This document shows positions 37,325 through 46,517 of a stretch of DNA of 64,000 bases, one piece after another. The stretch is taken from positions 235,649 to 299,648 of the forward strand of contig NZ_FNBE01000005.1 of NCBI RefSeq assembly GCF_900102195.1, written 5' to 3'. Source of the stretch: Pseudonocardia oroxyli (GTDB taxonomy: Bacteria; Actinomycetota; Actinomycetes; Mycobacteriales; Pseudonocardiaceae). The notes beneath the pieces were generated by a model. The model made no database searches, was not told the DNA's origin, and saw nothing but the letters and a program-made list of their open reading frames with translations. Each line of letters opens with the position of its first letter. Positions within the stretch are counted from its first letter, which is position 1. The position numbers and the translations under genes were made by a program.

Positions 37325-39004
37325 GTGTCCACAGCGGCGCCGCCCCGCGTCCGGCCCGCCCCGCCTGCCGCGCCCGACCGCCGAGGGTGGAACGCCGCGG
37401 TCCTGGTCGTCCTGGGGCTCGCGTTCGCCGCGTTGATCTGGAACCGGCGCTGGGTCAGCGACGACGGGCTGATCGTGCTGCGGACCGTGCGCAACCTGCT
37501 GGCGGGCGACGGCCCGGTGTTCAACGCGGGCGAGCGGGTGGAGGCGAACACCTCGACGCTCTGGACCTACCTTCTGGCGTTGCCGAGCCTGGTCATGTCG
37601 GCGAACTGGGCCGCGGTGCTGCTCGGGCTGGTCCTGTCGGTGGCGGGGCTGGTGCTCGCCGCGGCCGCCGCGCGCAGGCTGTGGGGTGCCCGCGCCATCG
37701 CGCCCGCCGGGGCGCTCGTCGTGCTCGCCCTGCCGCCGTTCTGGGACTTCGGGACGTCCGGCCTCGAGACCGGCCTGATCAGCGGCTGGCTCGGCCTCAC
37801 GTTCTGGCTGCTGGTCCGCCTGCACCGCGGCGGCGGGTCGCCGTACCCGCTCGCGGTCGTCGCGGGGCTCGCGCCGCTGGTCCGCCCGGACCTGGCGCTG
37901 CTGTGGTTGCCGGTCGGGGTCGCGCTGCTGGTGCTGGCCTGGGGTGGTGTGCGGCGGATCGTGGGTCTGGCGGCCGCGGCGTTCGCCGCGCCGGTGGCCT
38001 ACGAGGTCTTCCGGATGGGGTACTACGGCCTGCTCGTCCCGGAGACCGCGTTGGCCAAGGAGGCGTCGGTCACCCGCTGGGAGCAGGGCGGCTACTACCT
38101 GCAGGACCTGCTGGACACCTACGAGCTGTGGTGGGCCGTCGCGGGGCTGCTGCTGACCGTGGTCGTCCTGGCGTTCCGCCGCCCCCCGTTCCGGGCCCGG
38201 ACCGCCCTCGTCGCCGCCGTGCCGGTCGTCTCGGGCCTCATGCTGGCCGTGTACGTCACCCGGGTCGGCGGCGACTTCATGCACGGCCGGATGCTGCTGC
38301 CCGCCCTGTTCTGCCTGCTCACCCCGGTCATGGTCGTGCCGCTGACGCGCTGGACCCTGGTCCCGCTCCTCGCGACCGCCGTCTGGGCCACGGCCTGCCT
38401 CACCTCGTTCCGCCCGGCGTACGGCGAGTCCCTCGGCCCGCACCAGATCGCCAACGAGCGGCTCTACTACGTGCTGCTGCTCGACAACCCGCACCCGGTC
38501 ACCGCCGAGGACTACCGCACGCACCCGATGGTCGCCGAGGGCGTCGAGCGACTGGCCCGCTCCAGCGAGCCGTCGCTCGCGATCGTCGGCGGCGCGAGCT
38601 GGTACGTCTACCCGTCGACCATGGACCGGGACACGCTGGTCTGGCTCAACCTCGGTGTCGCGGGCGAGCTCGCGCCGCTGGACACCCGGGTCCTCGACGG
38701 CGTGGGCCTGGTCAACCCGATCGCCGGGCACGCCACCGGGCTGCCGGACGGCCGCATCGGCCACGACAAGGACCTGCTGCCGGAGTGGTTCCTGGCGGAC
38801 GCCGGGGTCACGGGGGACACCGGGTTCGTCGGCCCGCAGTACGTCGAGGCCGCCCGCCGGGCCCTGGCCTGCCCCGCGACCGTCGAGATGATCGAGTCCT
38901 ACCGCGCCCCGCTGACCGCGGAGCGGTTCTGGCAGAACCTCACCGGCGCCGTGGAGCGCACGAGCTACCGCTACCCCCGCGAACCCGCCCCCTGCGCCCC
39001 CTGA
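37325..39004 (+). CDS. aftB: terminal beta-(1->2)-arabinofuranosyltransferase AftB
   Basis: A 559-residue GT-C protein orthologous to Rv3805c, which adds the terminal beta-1,2 arabinofuranose residues of arabinan from decaprenylphospho-arabinose. The signature RRWVSDDGLIVLRTVRNL (Asp46-Asp47) is nearly identical to the M. tuberculosis enzyme, as are GPVFNAGERVEANTST and the C-terminal GRIGHDKDLLPEW. About ten helices span residues 20-370, and an extracytoplasmic domain follows. GTG 37325 is chosen with GGAG just upstream. The gene lies on the plus strand between two minus-strand emb genes, an arrangement unlike the mycobacterial cluster. Confidence 0.95.
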   Translation: MSTAAPPRVRPAPPAAPDRRGWNAAVLVVLGLAFAALIWNRRWVSDDGLIVLRTVRNLLAGDGPVFNAGERVEANTSTLWTYLLALPSLVMSANWAAVLLGLVLSVAGLVLAAAAARRLWGARAIAPAGALVVLALPPFWDFGTSGLETGLISGWLGLTFWLLVRLHRGGGSPYPLAVVAGLAPLVRPDLALLWLPVGVALLVLAWGGVRRIVGLAAAAFAAPVAYEVFRMGYYGLLVPETALAKEASVTRWEQGGYYLQDLLDTYELWWAVAGLLLTVVVLAFRRPPFRARTALVAAVPVVSGLMLAVYVTRVGGDFMHGRMLLPALFCLLTPVMVVPLTRWTLVPLLATAVWATACLTSFRPAYGESLGPHQIANERLYYVLLLDNPHPVTAEDYRTHPMVAEGVERLARSSEPSLAIVGGASWYVYPSTMDRDTLVWLNLGVAGELAPLDTRVLDGVGLVNPIAGHATGLPDGRIGHDKDLLPEWFLADAGVTGDTGFVGPQYVEAARRALACPATVEMIESYRAPLTAERFWQNLTGAVERTSYRYPREPAPCAP

Positions 39005-39021
39005 GCCCGCCTCCCGGTCGA

Positions 39022-39068
39022 GCGAACGGCGCGTCCGCTCACACCTGGTGAGCCACCGCGCCGTTCGC
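39022..39068. terminator. inverted repeat between convergent aftB and emb genes
   Basis: Arms beginning GCGAACGGCGCG (39022-39033) and ending CGCGCCGTTCGC (39057-39068) extend inwards to CGCTCAC and GTGAGCC, giving about 21 paired bases around a short centre. It lies between the aftB stop and the emb stop. Both transcripts could end here. Confidence 0.7.
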
Positions 39069-39073
39069 CGGGG

Positions 39074-42000
39074 TCAGGGGCGGTCCAGGGGTGGGTCGGC
39101 GGGAGCCTCGCCGATCGTGCCCTCCTGCTGCCAGCCCCACATCGTGCGCGTCCCGGGCTCGACGTCCGGGGCGCCCGCGGGGGCGTAGGGGTCCAGCATC
39201 CGCAGCTGGCCCCAGTCGAAGTCCCAGGCGCCCTGCAGGTAGGTCGGCACCACGCGCTCGACCGCGATCTGGTCGATCCACCCCTGCGGCCCGCCCGTCG
39301 ACGGCGCACCCCAGTTGTCGCCGACCTCGCGTTGCTGGGTGTCGGCGAGGATCCGGTAGGCGGGCTGCTCGGCCACGCCGCGGTGGATCCCGTAGGGCCG
39401 CAGGCACGGGCTGGGGAAGGACGTCGGCCAGTCGAGATAGCCCGCCCTGCCGGCCACGACGTCGGTGAGCGGGGTCAGCCGGGGCACCCGCGGCTCGGCG
39501 ACGGCGATCCAGCCGTTCTCCCCGAGCGCCTGGTCGGACACGACGACCCGGACGGCGTCCGCGGTGGCCGCGGGCCTCCCGACGAGGTCGAGCCGCACGT
39601 CCCGCCAGGCCGCGCTCGCCGCGGCCGTGCCCTGCGGGTCCGCCACCGCGGTGACGGCGCCCGACGACCCGTCCGGTGAGACGGTGTCGACCACGGCGTC
39701 GCCGCGGCGGAACTCCAGCGTGAGCGACGTCCCGGACCCGACCTGCCCCGCGATGCCCAGCACCAGCGGGGCGGAGCCGTCCCGGGCGGCCTCGGGCAGC
39801 CCGTACCAGGGCGAACGGAACTCCCCGGTCGCCTGGGGGTCGGGGCTCCAGCTGCCCATGACCTGCCCGCCGTGCGGGCCGGTGCCGGTCACGCCGGGAT
39901 CGTGGTTGCCCTGGCCGTCGGAGTCCCGCAGCGATCCCGGGCCCGTCGGCGGCAACCCGAACGGCAGGAAGCCCGAGCCCTCCCCGGCGCCCGAGACCGG
40001 ACGCAGGGTCCCCGCCTCCGGGTCGGTCTCGACGAGGATGCGCCCGGCGAGCCCGCAGCGCGAGCCGGTCGGGTCGGCCACGACGTCCGCCGCGAGGGAG
40101 TAGCTGCCCCACTGCTTCTGCACGCCCTTGGCCAGTGACGCGATCTGGAACACCACGACCAGCGCGCAGAACACGGCGATCGGGGCGCTGTTCAACCGGC
40201 GGCCCCGGCGGTCCAGCGGACGCGGGATCGCCGGCCCGCGCAGGTGCTCGACGGCGGCGTAGACCAGCGTCGCCGCCGCGGCGAGCAGCAGCAGCGAGGT
40301 CAGCGAGACCGACTCGACCGACACCGGCTTGTCGAACCACGGCACGCCCCAGTTGGACACGTACCACCAGCTGTTCGGCCCGGCGAAGGCCAACGCCGTG
40401 ACCGTCAGCAGCGCGGCCACGAGCAGCGCCTGGTTGCGCCGGGAGCGCAGCACGCTCGTCGCGGTCGCCAGCGCGGCCACCGCCGCCATGCCGGCGCCGA
40501 GGGCGGCGAAGGCGCCGAAGTGGTGGGTCCACTTCGTGGGGGTCAGCGCCAGCACGACGAAGGCGAGCAGGCTCGATCCGATCAGCCGGCGGGAGACCCC
40601 GAGCGCCGCCCCCGGGATGCGGCCGCGGCGCAGCAGCACCGCGATGCTCACCCCGAGGCACAGCATCAGGACCAGCACCGGGAACCGGCGCATCAGCGAG
40701 CCGTCCCGGGTGTTGGAGAACAGCAGCTGGTAGCGGTAGAGCTCCTGGTACCAGGGCTGGTTGGGGCCGATCTCGGTGCGGACCCGGGTGGCTTCGGCGA
40801 TCGTCTGCCAGGTCTGGTCGCCGAACACCGCGACGAGCACGACGACGCCCGCCGCCACCAGCGGCGCGAGCACCGGGACCCAGCCGGCCTGCCGGGCCCG
40901 CCGCGCGAGCAGCCGCAGCAGCGGCCGGGCCGCGGCCAGCAGCGGCGCGAACGCGATCAGCCCGGTCGGGGTCGCCGCCACGGCGAACGCGCCCGAGACC
41001 AGCGCCAAGGCCACGGGCAGCAGCCGCTGCATCGCGAGCGCGCGCTCCAGCAGCACGAGCGACACCAGCGCGGCGATCACCACGACCGGCTCGGGGCGCA
41101 GGCCGTTGTTGAACGGGATCCAGAAGCAGAGGAACACCCCCGCGGCGGCCCAGCCCGCGGACCGGCTGCGGCGCACCGTGGTGCCGATCCGGGGGAGCAG
41201 CGCGCGGCTGATCAACAACCAGCTCGCCAGACCCATCGCGAGCGCGGGCAGGCGCAGCCACAGCACCGAGTCGCTCACCTGGATCCAGAGCGAGTAGAGC
41301 TCGTAGAACCAGCCGAACGGTGCCTCCGGGACGTCGAACCACCGGTAGTAGTTCCCGACGTACCCCGAGGTCAGATCGCCGCGGGCGATCGCGAGGATGT
41401 ACCCGTCGTCGGGGGTCATGCTGCCGAAGACGGTGCCGCCGAGCAGCAGCGCGGCCACGCACCCGTCCCGCCACCAGTCCTGTCCGCGCAGCCGGGAGGC
41501 GAGCCTGCCGGTGGGGACGAGGCGGCGGCCGTCCCGGTCGTCGAGCCTGCGCAGGACGACCAGGCAGCCGAGCAGCGCGATCACGGCGAGTGCGCCCGCG
41601 CCGATCTTCAGCGCGGTCGGCGAGCTGTCGAATCGGTTGTCGCTCGCGAACCGGACCTCCGTGCCCGCGATCGGGTCCCGGGTTCCGTCCAGGTCCGACC
41701 AGACGCCGGTGACCTGGGGGCGGGCGTCGCCGTCGAGCGCGGCGAGCTGCGTGCCACCGAACGTGACGGTCGTGGTCGTGGAGGTCGAGTCGATCCGCAG
41801 GGTGCAGTCGCCCGCGGGGAGCAGCGGGTCGGCCAGGCGTTGCCCGCGGTCGTCGACGACGAGCCGCCCGCCGTCCACGCTCACCCGCATCCCGACGGCG
41901 GCCCCGTCGGGCGCGCCGGGTGCGGTGGTGGTGAGTACGGTCGCCTCGGCGGGGGAGCGGGCGTCGAGGCTGCGGATCGAGGCGCAGGAGACGGTCGCGT

Positions 42001-42241
42001 CGAACCGCTCCGGACGCAGCGCGACCAGCGGCGCCACGACGGGCGCGGTGCCGTTCGCCGCGGTCGGCCAGCTGAGCTCGGCGGTGTTCTGCGTGACGGG
42101 GAGGAACGGGATCGACAGCGACAGGACGGCGGAGAGCAGGCCGAGGGCCGCGGCGAGGGCCCGGGTTCTGCTGGGGGGAGCGGAGCCACCACGGCTGTCG
42201 GGGGCCGGGGGAGCCTCGTCCACCGTGTCGGTGGTCAGCAC
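39074..42241 (-). CDS. arabinosyltransferase, EmbA/B/C family (second copy)
   Basis: A 1055-residue Emb-family arabinosyltransferase if GTG 42241 is used. Layout matches the first copy: one N-terminal helix, jelly-roll domain, GT-C core with the DD pair at about 278-279 in TPDDGYILAI and the conserved YRWFDVPEAPFGWFYELY, and a C-terminal carbohydrate-binding domain ending FDWGQLRMLDPYAP. The C-terminal TLRPVSGAGEGSGFLPFGL stretch lies in the outer domain. An in-frame GTG at 42313 would add 24 unlikely residues. Two Emb proteins presumably carry out alpha-1,5 extension and alpha-1,3 branching between them, but which does which cannot be told from motifs. Confidence 0.93.
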   Translation of the reverse strand: MLTTDTVDEAPPAPDSRGGSAPPSRTRALAAALGLLSAVLSLSIPFLPVTQNTAELSWPTAANGTAPVVAPLVALRPERFDATVSCASIRSLDARSPAEATVLTTTAPGAPDGAAVGMRVSVDGGRLVVDDRGQRLADPLLPAGDCTLRIDSTSTTTTVTFGGTQLAALDGDARPQVTGVWSDLDGTRDPIAGTEVRFASDNRFDSSPTALKIGAGALAVIALLGCLVVLRRLDDRDGRRLVPTGRLASRLRGQDWWRDGCVAALLLGGTVFGSMTPDDGYILAIARGDLTSGYVGNYYRWFDVPEAPFGWFYELYSLWIQVSDSVLWLRLPALAMGLASWLLISRALLPRIGTTVRRSRSAGWAAAGVFLCFWIPFNNGLRPEPVVVIAALVSLVLLERALAMQRLLPVALALVSGAFAVAATPTGLIAFAPLLAAARPLLRLLARRARQAGWVPVLAPLVAAGVVVLVAVFGDQTWQTIAEATRVRTEIGPNQPWYQELYRYQLLFSNTRDGSLMRRFPVLVLMLCLGVSIAVLLRRGRIPGAALGVSRRLIGSSLLAFVVLALTPTKWTHHFGAFAALGAGMAAVAALATATSVLRSRRNQALLVAALLTVTALAFAGPNSWWYVSNWGVPWFDKPVSVESVSLTSLLLLAAAATLVYAAVEHLRGPAIPRPLDRRGRRLNSAPIAVFCALVVVFQIASLAKGVQKQWGSYSLAADVVADPTGSRCGLAGRILVETDPEAGTLRPVSGAGEGSGFLPFGLPPTGPGSLRDSDGQGNHDPGVTGTGPHGGQVMGSWSPDPQATGEFRSPWYGLPEAARDGSAPLVLGIAGQVGSGTSLTLEFRRGDAVVDTVSPDGSSGAVTAVADPQGTAAASAAWRDVRLDLVGRPAATADAVRVVVSDQALGENGWIAVAEPRVPRLTPLTDVVAGRAGYLDWPTSFPSPCLRPYGIHRGVAEQPAYRILADTQQREVGDNWGAPSTGGPQGWIDQIAVERVVPTYLQGAWDFDWGQLRMLDPYAPAGAPDVEPGTRTMWGWQQEGTIGEAPADPPLDRP

Positions 42242-42426
42242 GCTGAGCCACGGTAGCTGTACGCCGATCGGCCCGCTGAGCCCGGCCCCAAGGGGTGATC
42301 CGGCTCGCGTCACCCGGGTGAGGGATCAAGAACTACAATCATGTGATTCGTGCACTCAGCGTAGGTCGCTAGGCCATCCGGGCGCACTGTAGGTGACACC
42401 CGTGACGGCTACACGGCGGATGCGTT

Positions 42427-44373
42427 GTGGTCCATGTGACGACCACCGCTGAGCTTGCGCCGATCCGCACGACGGATTCGGCTCCCGCTTCGCCCACTGG
42501 CGAGCTGCGTGCCCTGACCGGTCTGCGCATCGTCGCCGCGGCCTGGGTGGTGGTGTTCCATTTCCATTTCACCGCGCTGCCGGGCGTCGCGCTCGTCGTC
42601 GCCGCGCTCGGGCCGGTGGTCACGGCGGGTGCGCTCGGCGTCGACCTGTTCTTCGTCCTCTCCGGGTTCGTGATCGCCTACACCTACCTGGAGAAGCTCG
42701 GCCCGAAGCTCACGGCCGAGGCGACCGGTCGGTTCGTCTGGGCGCGCGCCTGCCGGATCTGGCCCGCCTACGCGCTGGTCTTCCACATGTTCGGGATCTG
42801 GCTGCTGGCCCGCGCGGTCTACGGCGTGGACTCCGACATCGCGTTCCAGAGCGTGCAGCCGGTGCTGAGCCCCGGGGAGTGGGTGGAGCAGCTGTTCATG
42901 GTGCAGCTGTGGGACCAGCCCTACTTCGACGGTGCCTCGTGGGTCGGCTCGACGTGGTCGATCAGCGCCGAATGGCTGGCCTACCTGCTGTTCCCGCTGG
43001 TCGCCACCGTGTTCTACCGGATGCGGAACCTGCCGTTCACGGTCCTCGCGGGCGGTGCGGTCGCCCTGATGACCCCGATCGCGCTGGCGTACCTGGAGAC
43101 CGGCAGCCCCTACTACCCGTGGAGCTGGCTGGTCCGGATCCTGTGCGGCTTCGGCGGCGGCATCCTGGCCTACCTCGCGGTGCGGAAGCTGAAGTCCCAG
43201 GGCACCGACGTCCGACGCCAGGCGTCCCTCGTCGCGTCGGTCACCCCGGTGCTGATCGTGGTGGGGCTGGTCGCCGGGGAGCTGGTCGGGCCCGGTCGCG
43301 GCGGCGCGGTGATCCTGCTCTTCCCGATCCTGGTCGGCGCGCTCGCCCTGGCCGACCGCGGCGTCGCCCGCGTCCTCTCCCGGCCCGCGATGGTCCACGG
43401 CGGCCGCATCTCCTACGCCCTGTACCTCATCCACATCCCGATGTTCGAGGTGTACTGGCTGGCGATGGCGTACGTGCCGGAGCTGACGGGGTCGACCGTG
43501 GTCGCCCACCTCGCCGGGCTCGCGGTGCTGGTCGCGACCGTCCCCGCCGCCCAGCTGCTCTACCGCTGGGTGGAGGAGCCCGCGCGGCGGGCGATGAAGA
43601 AGGTGCCCGCCCAGCTGCACGGCATGGACACCCCGCGCCCGGTCGTGCCGCTCCCGACCTTCTGCCGCGGCCCGCTGACCAGCCCGCTCCCCGCCGTCCC
43701 GCTCGACGACCGGCTCCCGCTCGGCATTCCGCTCGACACCGACGTCGCGCGCCGCGACCCGTGCACCACCGAGCTCCCGGCACTCGCGACCCCGCTCGTG
43801 GCGGAGAAGGCGATCGGGCTGCGGGGGGCCGCGTGGCCGACCCGCGTGGAGGTCCAGCGCGAGCCCATCCCGAACGAGGTGGCGCGCCGCGACCCGGAGA
43901 CCCACGCGCTGCCGCTGGTCGCGAACCTGCCGCAGGCGCCGGAGGTCCTCGACCTGCCGGACTTCGACGACCCCTGGTTCGCCCGCCCGCGACCCGCGCA
44001 GCAGGACCGGCGTTCGGGAGCACCCGGGGACGCCCGACCGCTCCCGGACCGGCTGCTCCCGGGCAGCGGGGCCCCCGGCCCGGCGCCGAGCAGGCCCGCC
44101 CGCCCCGCCCCGGTCCCCGCACCGCCCGCGGACGCGGCCGCCGAGGTCGTGCCCGCCGGGGCGCCGATGCTCCCCGTGATCTCGCCGCTGCCCGTCCCGC
44201 GGCCCGTGGACCGCGTCCAGGCGGCACGCGGCGCGGAGGTCCGCTCGCCGCACCCCGAGCTCGCCGAGAAGCTGGTCGCGGCGGGCCTGAACCGGGGCAG
44301 GCACCGCGCCCGCAACGCCCGGCCCCACGCCGCCCCGCACATCGCGGGCCAGCGCGGACCCGAGCGCCGCTGA
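42427..44373 (+). CDS. acyltransferase-3 family membrane O-acyltransferase with long cytoplasmic tail
   Basis: A 648-residue protein. Residues about 25-385 form the ten-helix acyltransferase-3 core. The first helix is GLRIVAAAWVVVFHFHF, with the catalytic His, followed by GVDLFFVLSGFVIAY and RIWPAYALVF. The STWSISAEWLAYLLFPL segment is also typical. The last 250 residues form a Pro/Arg/Ala-rich, disordered tail with no recognisable domain. Such enzymes acylate sugars on the outer face. Mycobacterial arabinan is succinylated by a protein of this family, and divergence from an emb gene over 185 bp makes arabinan modification a reasonable but unproven role here. Confidence 0.88.
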   Translation: MVHVTTTAELAPIRTTDSAPASPTGELRALTGLRIVAAAWVVVFHFHFTALPGVALVVAALGPVVTAGALGVDLFFVLSGFVIAYTYLEKLGPKLTAEATGRFVWARACRIWPAYALVFHMFGIWLLARAVYGVDSDIAFQSVQPVLSPGEWVEQLFMVQLWDQPYFDGASWVGSTWSISAEWLAYLLFPLVATVFYRMRNLPFTVLAGGAVALMTPIALAYLETGSPYYPWSWLVRILCGFGGGILAYLAVRKLKSQGTDVRRQASLVASVTPVLIVVGLVAGELVGPGRGGAVILLFPILVGALALADRGVARVLSRPAMVHGGRISYALYLIHIPMFEVYWLAMAYVPELTGSTVVAHLAGLAVLVATVPAAQLLYRWVEEPARRAMKKVPAQLHGMDTPRPVVPLPTFCRGPLTSPLPAVPLDDRLPLGIPLDTDVARRDPCTTELPALATPLVAEKAIGLRGAAWPTRVEVQREPIPNEVARRDPETHALPLVANLPQAPEVLDLPDFDDPWFARPRPAQQDRRSGAPGDARPLPDRLLPGSGAPGPAPSRPARPAPVPAPPADAAAEVVPAGAPMLPVISPLPVPRPVDRVQAARGAEVRSPHPELAEKLVAAGLNRGRHRARNARPHAAPHIAGQRGPERR

Positions 44374-44436
44374 CGAGCCGGGTCCCGGCGCACCACCCCG
44401 TGCGCCGGGCTCCGGACGGGGTGCGACGATCGCACC

Positions 44437-45075
44437 GTGCACGCCGCCCCCGACGCGACGGCCGACACGGCCCCGCTGAGCTGGTACTCGCGCCTGGTCC
44501 TGCACTACGTCGGCCGCGGTCCGTTCCTGGTGGCCGAGCACGGTGAGCTCCTGCGCAGACTGGTGGACCACGGACCCGCGTCCGGGGTCGCGGAGAGCGA
44601 GCGCGCGGCCGCGCGGATGCGCGCGCAGGCCCCGGGCTGTCCGGTGTTCCTCGGCCCCGGGGCGGTCCCCAGCGGCGCCTTCGGCGGGATCGCCGCGTTC
44701 GACGTCCTCGCCCGCGGCGGGGACGACGAGAAGACCGTCGCCGATTGGGTCCGGATCCTGGCCCCGGGCGGGCGGGCGATCGTGCTGGTCCCGGACCCGG
44801 CGGGGCGCGGCCGCGCGCTGACCGACGGCGAGTGGGCCGGTGAGCGGCCCGGCAACCGCAGCCACGACGACTGGCGACAGGTCTTCACGGCGGCCGGCCT
44901 GCGCGTGCACCGCGAAGGCTCGGACGGGCTGATCCGTGGCCCCTACGGCAGGATCCCGCCGCTCCTGGACCCGCGCACCGCCCCCGCCCGCACCCAGCAG
45001 GCGATCGGCACCCTGTTCCTCAACCCGGGCGAGGGCGAGAACGCGGTGTTCGTCCTGGAGAAGCCCGCCGACTGA
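44437..45075 (+). CDS. SAM-methyltransferase-like protein
   Basis: A 212-residue protein with a Rossmann-like order of strands: FDVLARGGDDEKTVADWVRILAPGGRAIVLVPD resembles methyltransferase motifs IV to VI. The normal motif I glycine-rich loop (GxGxG) is not obvious. In its place is a shorter FLGPGAVPSGAFGG stretch, so SAM binding is doubtful. The protein may be a degenerate methyltransferase relative. It follows the acyltransferase by 63 bp and may share its transcript. Its TGA is the left end of a palindrome that also holds the stop of the convergent nitroreductase. Confidence 0.6.
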   Translation: MHAAPDATADTAPLSWYSRLVLHYVGRGPFLVAEHGELLRRLVDHGPASGVAESERAAARMRAQAPGCPVFLGPGAVPSGAFGGIAAFDVLARGGDDEKTVADWVRILAPGGRAIVLVPDPAGRGRALTDGEWAGERPGNRSHDDWRQVFTAAGLRVHREGSDGLIRGPYGRIPPLLDPRTAPARTQQAIGTLFLNPGEGENAVFVLEKPAD

Positions 45076-45097
45076 CGCTTGGGCGTCCCAAGCGTCA
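45073..45097. terminator. family A palindrome containing the stop codons of two convergent genes
   Basis: Arms TGACGCTTGGG (45073-45083) and CCCAAGCGTCA (45087-45097) are perfect 11-base inverted repeats around a CGT loop. The first three bases are the TGA of the upstream plus-strand gene, and the last three are the complement of the nitroreductase TGA. Core sequence matches the array at 10099-10220. Confidence 0.92.
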
Positions 45098-45736
45098 CCA
45101 GCCGTCGATGTGGAGCACCTCGTCCAGGGGCTGGCGCGGGGCGGGCTTGAACGTCTCGCCCGTGTAGTAGGCGACCGGGAACAGCACGCCCTGGCGGATG
45201 TTCGGCGGGATACCGAGCAGCTCCGCGACCTCCTTCTCGTACGGCAGGTGCAGCGTGGTCCACGCGCTGCCGAGGCCTCGCGCGCGCAGGGCGAGCTGCA
45301 GCGACCAGGCGGCCGGGAGCAGCGAGCCCCAGAAACCGGCCTGGTTCCCGGCGGGCAGCTCCCCGCCCGGCGCGTGGATCGCACCGATGACCAGCACCGG
45401 GACCTCGGCCAGGTGGTCGGCGAGGTAGTCCGCGCTGGACTGGACACGACTCTGGGTGGCGTTCCGGTCCGGGTCGTCGTACTCCTTGCGACCGGCCGCC
45501 CGGTAGGCGCTGAAGGACTTCGCGTAGTAGTCCGCGACGGCCTTCTTCTTCTCCGGGTCGGTCAGCACGATCCAGTGCCACCCCTGCGAGTTGCTCCCGG
45601 TGGGCGCCTGCAGCGCCACCTCCAGGGCCTCCCGGATCACCTCGAGGGGCACCGGCTTGTCGAGGTCGAGGCGCTTGCGCACCGAACGCGTGGTCGTCAG
45701 CAGCTGGTCGGGGTCCAGCGGAAGCAGCTCTGCCAT
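45095..45736 (-). CDS. nitroreductase family flavoprotein
   Basis: A 213-residue FMN-dependent nitroreductase-family protein. The N-terminal phosphate-binding arginines lie in TTRSVRKRLDL, and the APTGSNSQGWHWIVL motif is the FMN site. The C-terminal GLGSAWTTLHLPYEKEVAELLGIP stretch is also conserved, and YYTGETFKPAPR completes the fold. Such enzymes reduce nitro, quinone or other acceptors with NAD(P)H. Nothing in the neighbourhood indicates a specific substrate. It lies 24 bp downstream of dprE2 start-side in the opposite sense of transcription order, that is, upstream of dprE2 end, and appears to be a separate unit. Confidence 0.9.
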   Translation of the reverse strand: MAELLPLDPDQLLTTTRSVRKRLDLDKPVPLEVIREALEVALQAPTGSNSQGWHWIVLTDPEKKKAVADYYAKSFSAYRAAGRKEYDDPDRNATQSRVQSSADYLADHLAEVPVLVIGAIHAPGGELPAGNQAGFWGSLLPAAWSLQLALRARGLGSAWTTLHLPYEKEVAELLGIPPNIRQGVLFPVAYYTGETFKPAPRQPLDEVLHIDGW

Positions 45737-45760
45737 GAGCCCGACACTAGTGCAGCCGCC

Positions 45761-46516
45761 TTAAACCGGGAGCCGCCGAAAGATCGGTCGCGGGACGTGG
45801 CGGAGCGCGCTCATCACGAAGCGCAGCGGCGCGGGCGCCCACACCAGCTCGGTCCTGGTCCGCACCGCGTGCACGATCACCTCGGCGACCGCCTCGGGCG
45901 TCGTCGAGAGCGGGGCGGGGGTGAGGCCCTCGGTCATCCTCGTGTGGACGAAGCCGGGGCGGACCACGGTCACGGTCACCCCGCTCGGCCGCAGCGCCTC
46001 GGTGAGCCCGGTGTAGAAGGCGTCGAGCCCGGCCTTGGTCGAGCCGTAGACGAAGTTGGACCGCCGCGCCCGCTCGCCGGCGACCGAGGACAACGCCACG
46101 AGGGAGCCGTGCCCCTGCGCCGTGAGGCGCGTGCCGAGCAGGACCCCGACCGACACGGCCGCGGTGTAGTTGACCTGGGCCAGCTCGACGGCCTTGGCCG
46201 CGTCCGTCCAGGCCTCCTCGTTGTCCCCGAGCAGGCCGAACGCCACGATCGCGACGTCGACGTCCCCGCCGGCGAACGCCTTGCCGACGACCGCGGCGTG
46301 GGTGTCGAAGGCCTGCGCGTCGAAGTCGACGAGCTCGACCGCGCAGCCCTTGCCCTCCAGCCGGGTCTTCGCGTCGTCCAGACGAGAAGAGGGCCGCCCG
46401 GCCAGGACCACGCGCAGCGGCCGGTCCCCGGCGAAGGCCTCGACGGTGGCCAGCCCGATCTCGGACGTGCCACCCAACAGCAGGATGCTCTGCGGGTTGC
46501 CCACGGCGTCGATCAC
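45761..46516 (-). CDS. dprE2: decaprenylphospho-2-keto-D-erythro-pentofuranose reductase DprE2
   Basis: A 251-residue short-chain dehydrogenase, orthologous to Rv3791. With DprE1 it epimerises decaprenylphospho-ribose to decaprenylphospho-arabinose; DprE2 performs the NADH-dependent reduction of the 2-keto intermediate. The cofactor motif is LLLGGTSEIGLATVEA, and the catalytic Ser-Tyr-Lys set is in LSSVAGERA and YGSTKAGLDAFY. GTG 46516 follows the dprE1 stop by one base, so the two are translationally coupled, as in mycobacteria. The active site of the pair is thought to face the periplasm. Confidence 0.95.
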   Translation of the reverse strand: MIDAVGNPQSILLLGGTSEIGLATVEAFAGDRPLRVVLAGRPSSRLDDAKTRLEGKGCAVELVDFDAQAFDTHAAVVGKAFAGGDVDVAIVAFGLLGDNEEAWTDAAKAVELAQVNYTAAVSVGVLLGTRLTAQGHGSLVALSSVAGERARRSNFVYGSTKAGLDAFYTGLTEALRPSGVTVTVVRPGFVHTRMTEGLTPAPLSTTPEAVAEVIVHAVRTRTELVWAPAPLRFVMSALRHVPRPIFRRLPV

Positions 46517-46517
46517 G

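Noticed and set aside
35003..38764. Open minus-strand frame of more than 1200 codons over emb and aftB
   Set aside because: Its translation is low-complexity Arg/Gly/Pro-rich and lies in a different frame from the emb protein, antisense to aftB. It is a composition artefact.
42241..42313. Upstream GTG at 42313 as the start of the second emb gene
   Set aside because: The 24 added residues look like translated intergenic sequence and lie before a normal Emb N-terminus, so the internal GTG at 42241 was preferred, with some uncertainty.
44437..45075. Confident call as a SAM methyltransferase
   Set aside because: The usual glycine-rich SAM loop is not visible, so only a methyltransferase-like label was kept.
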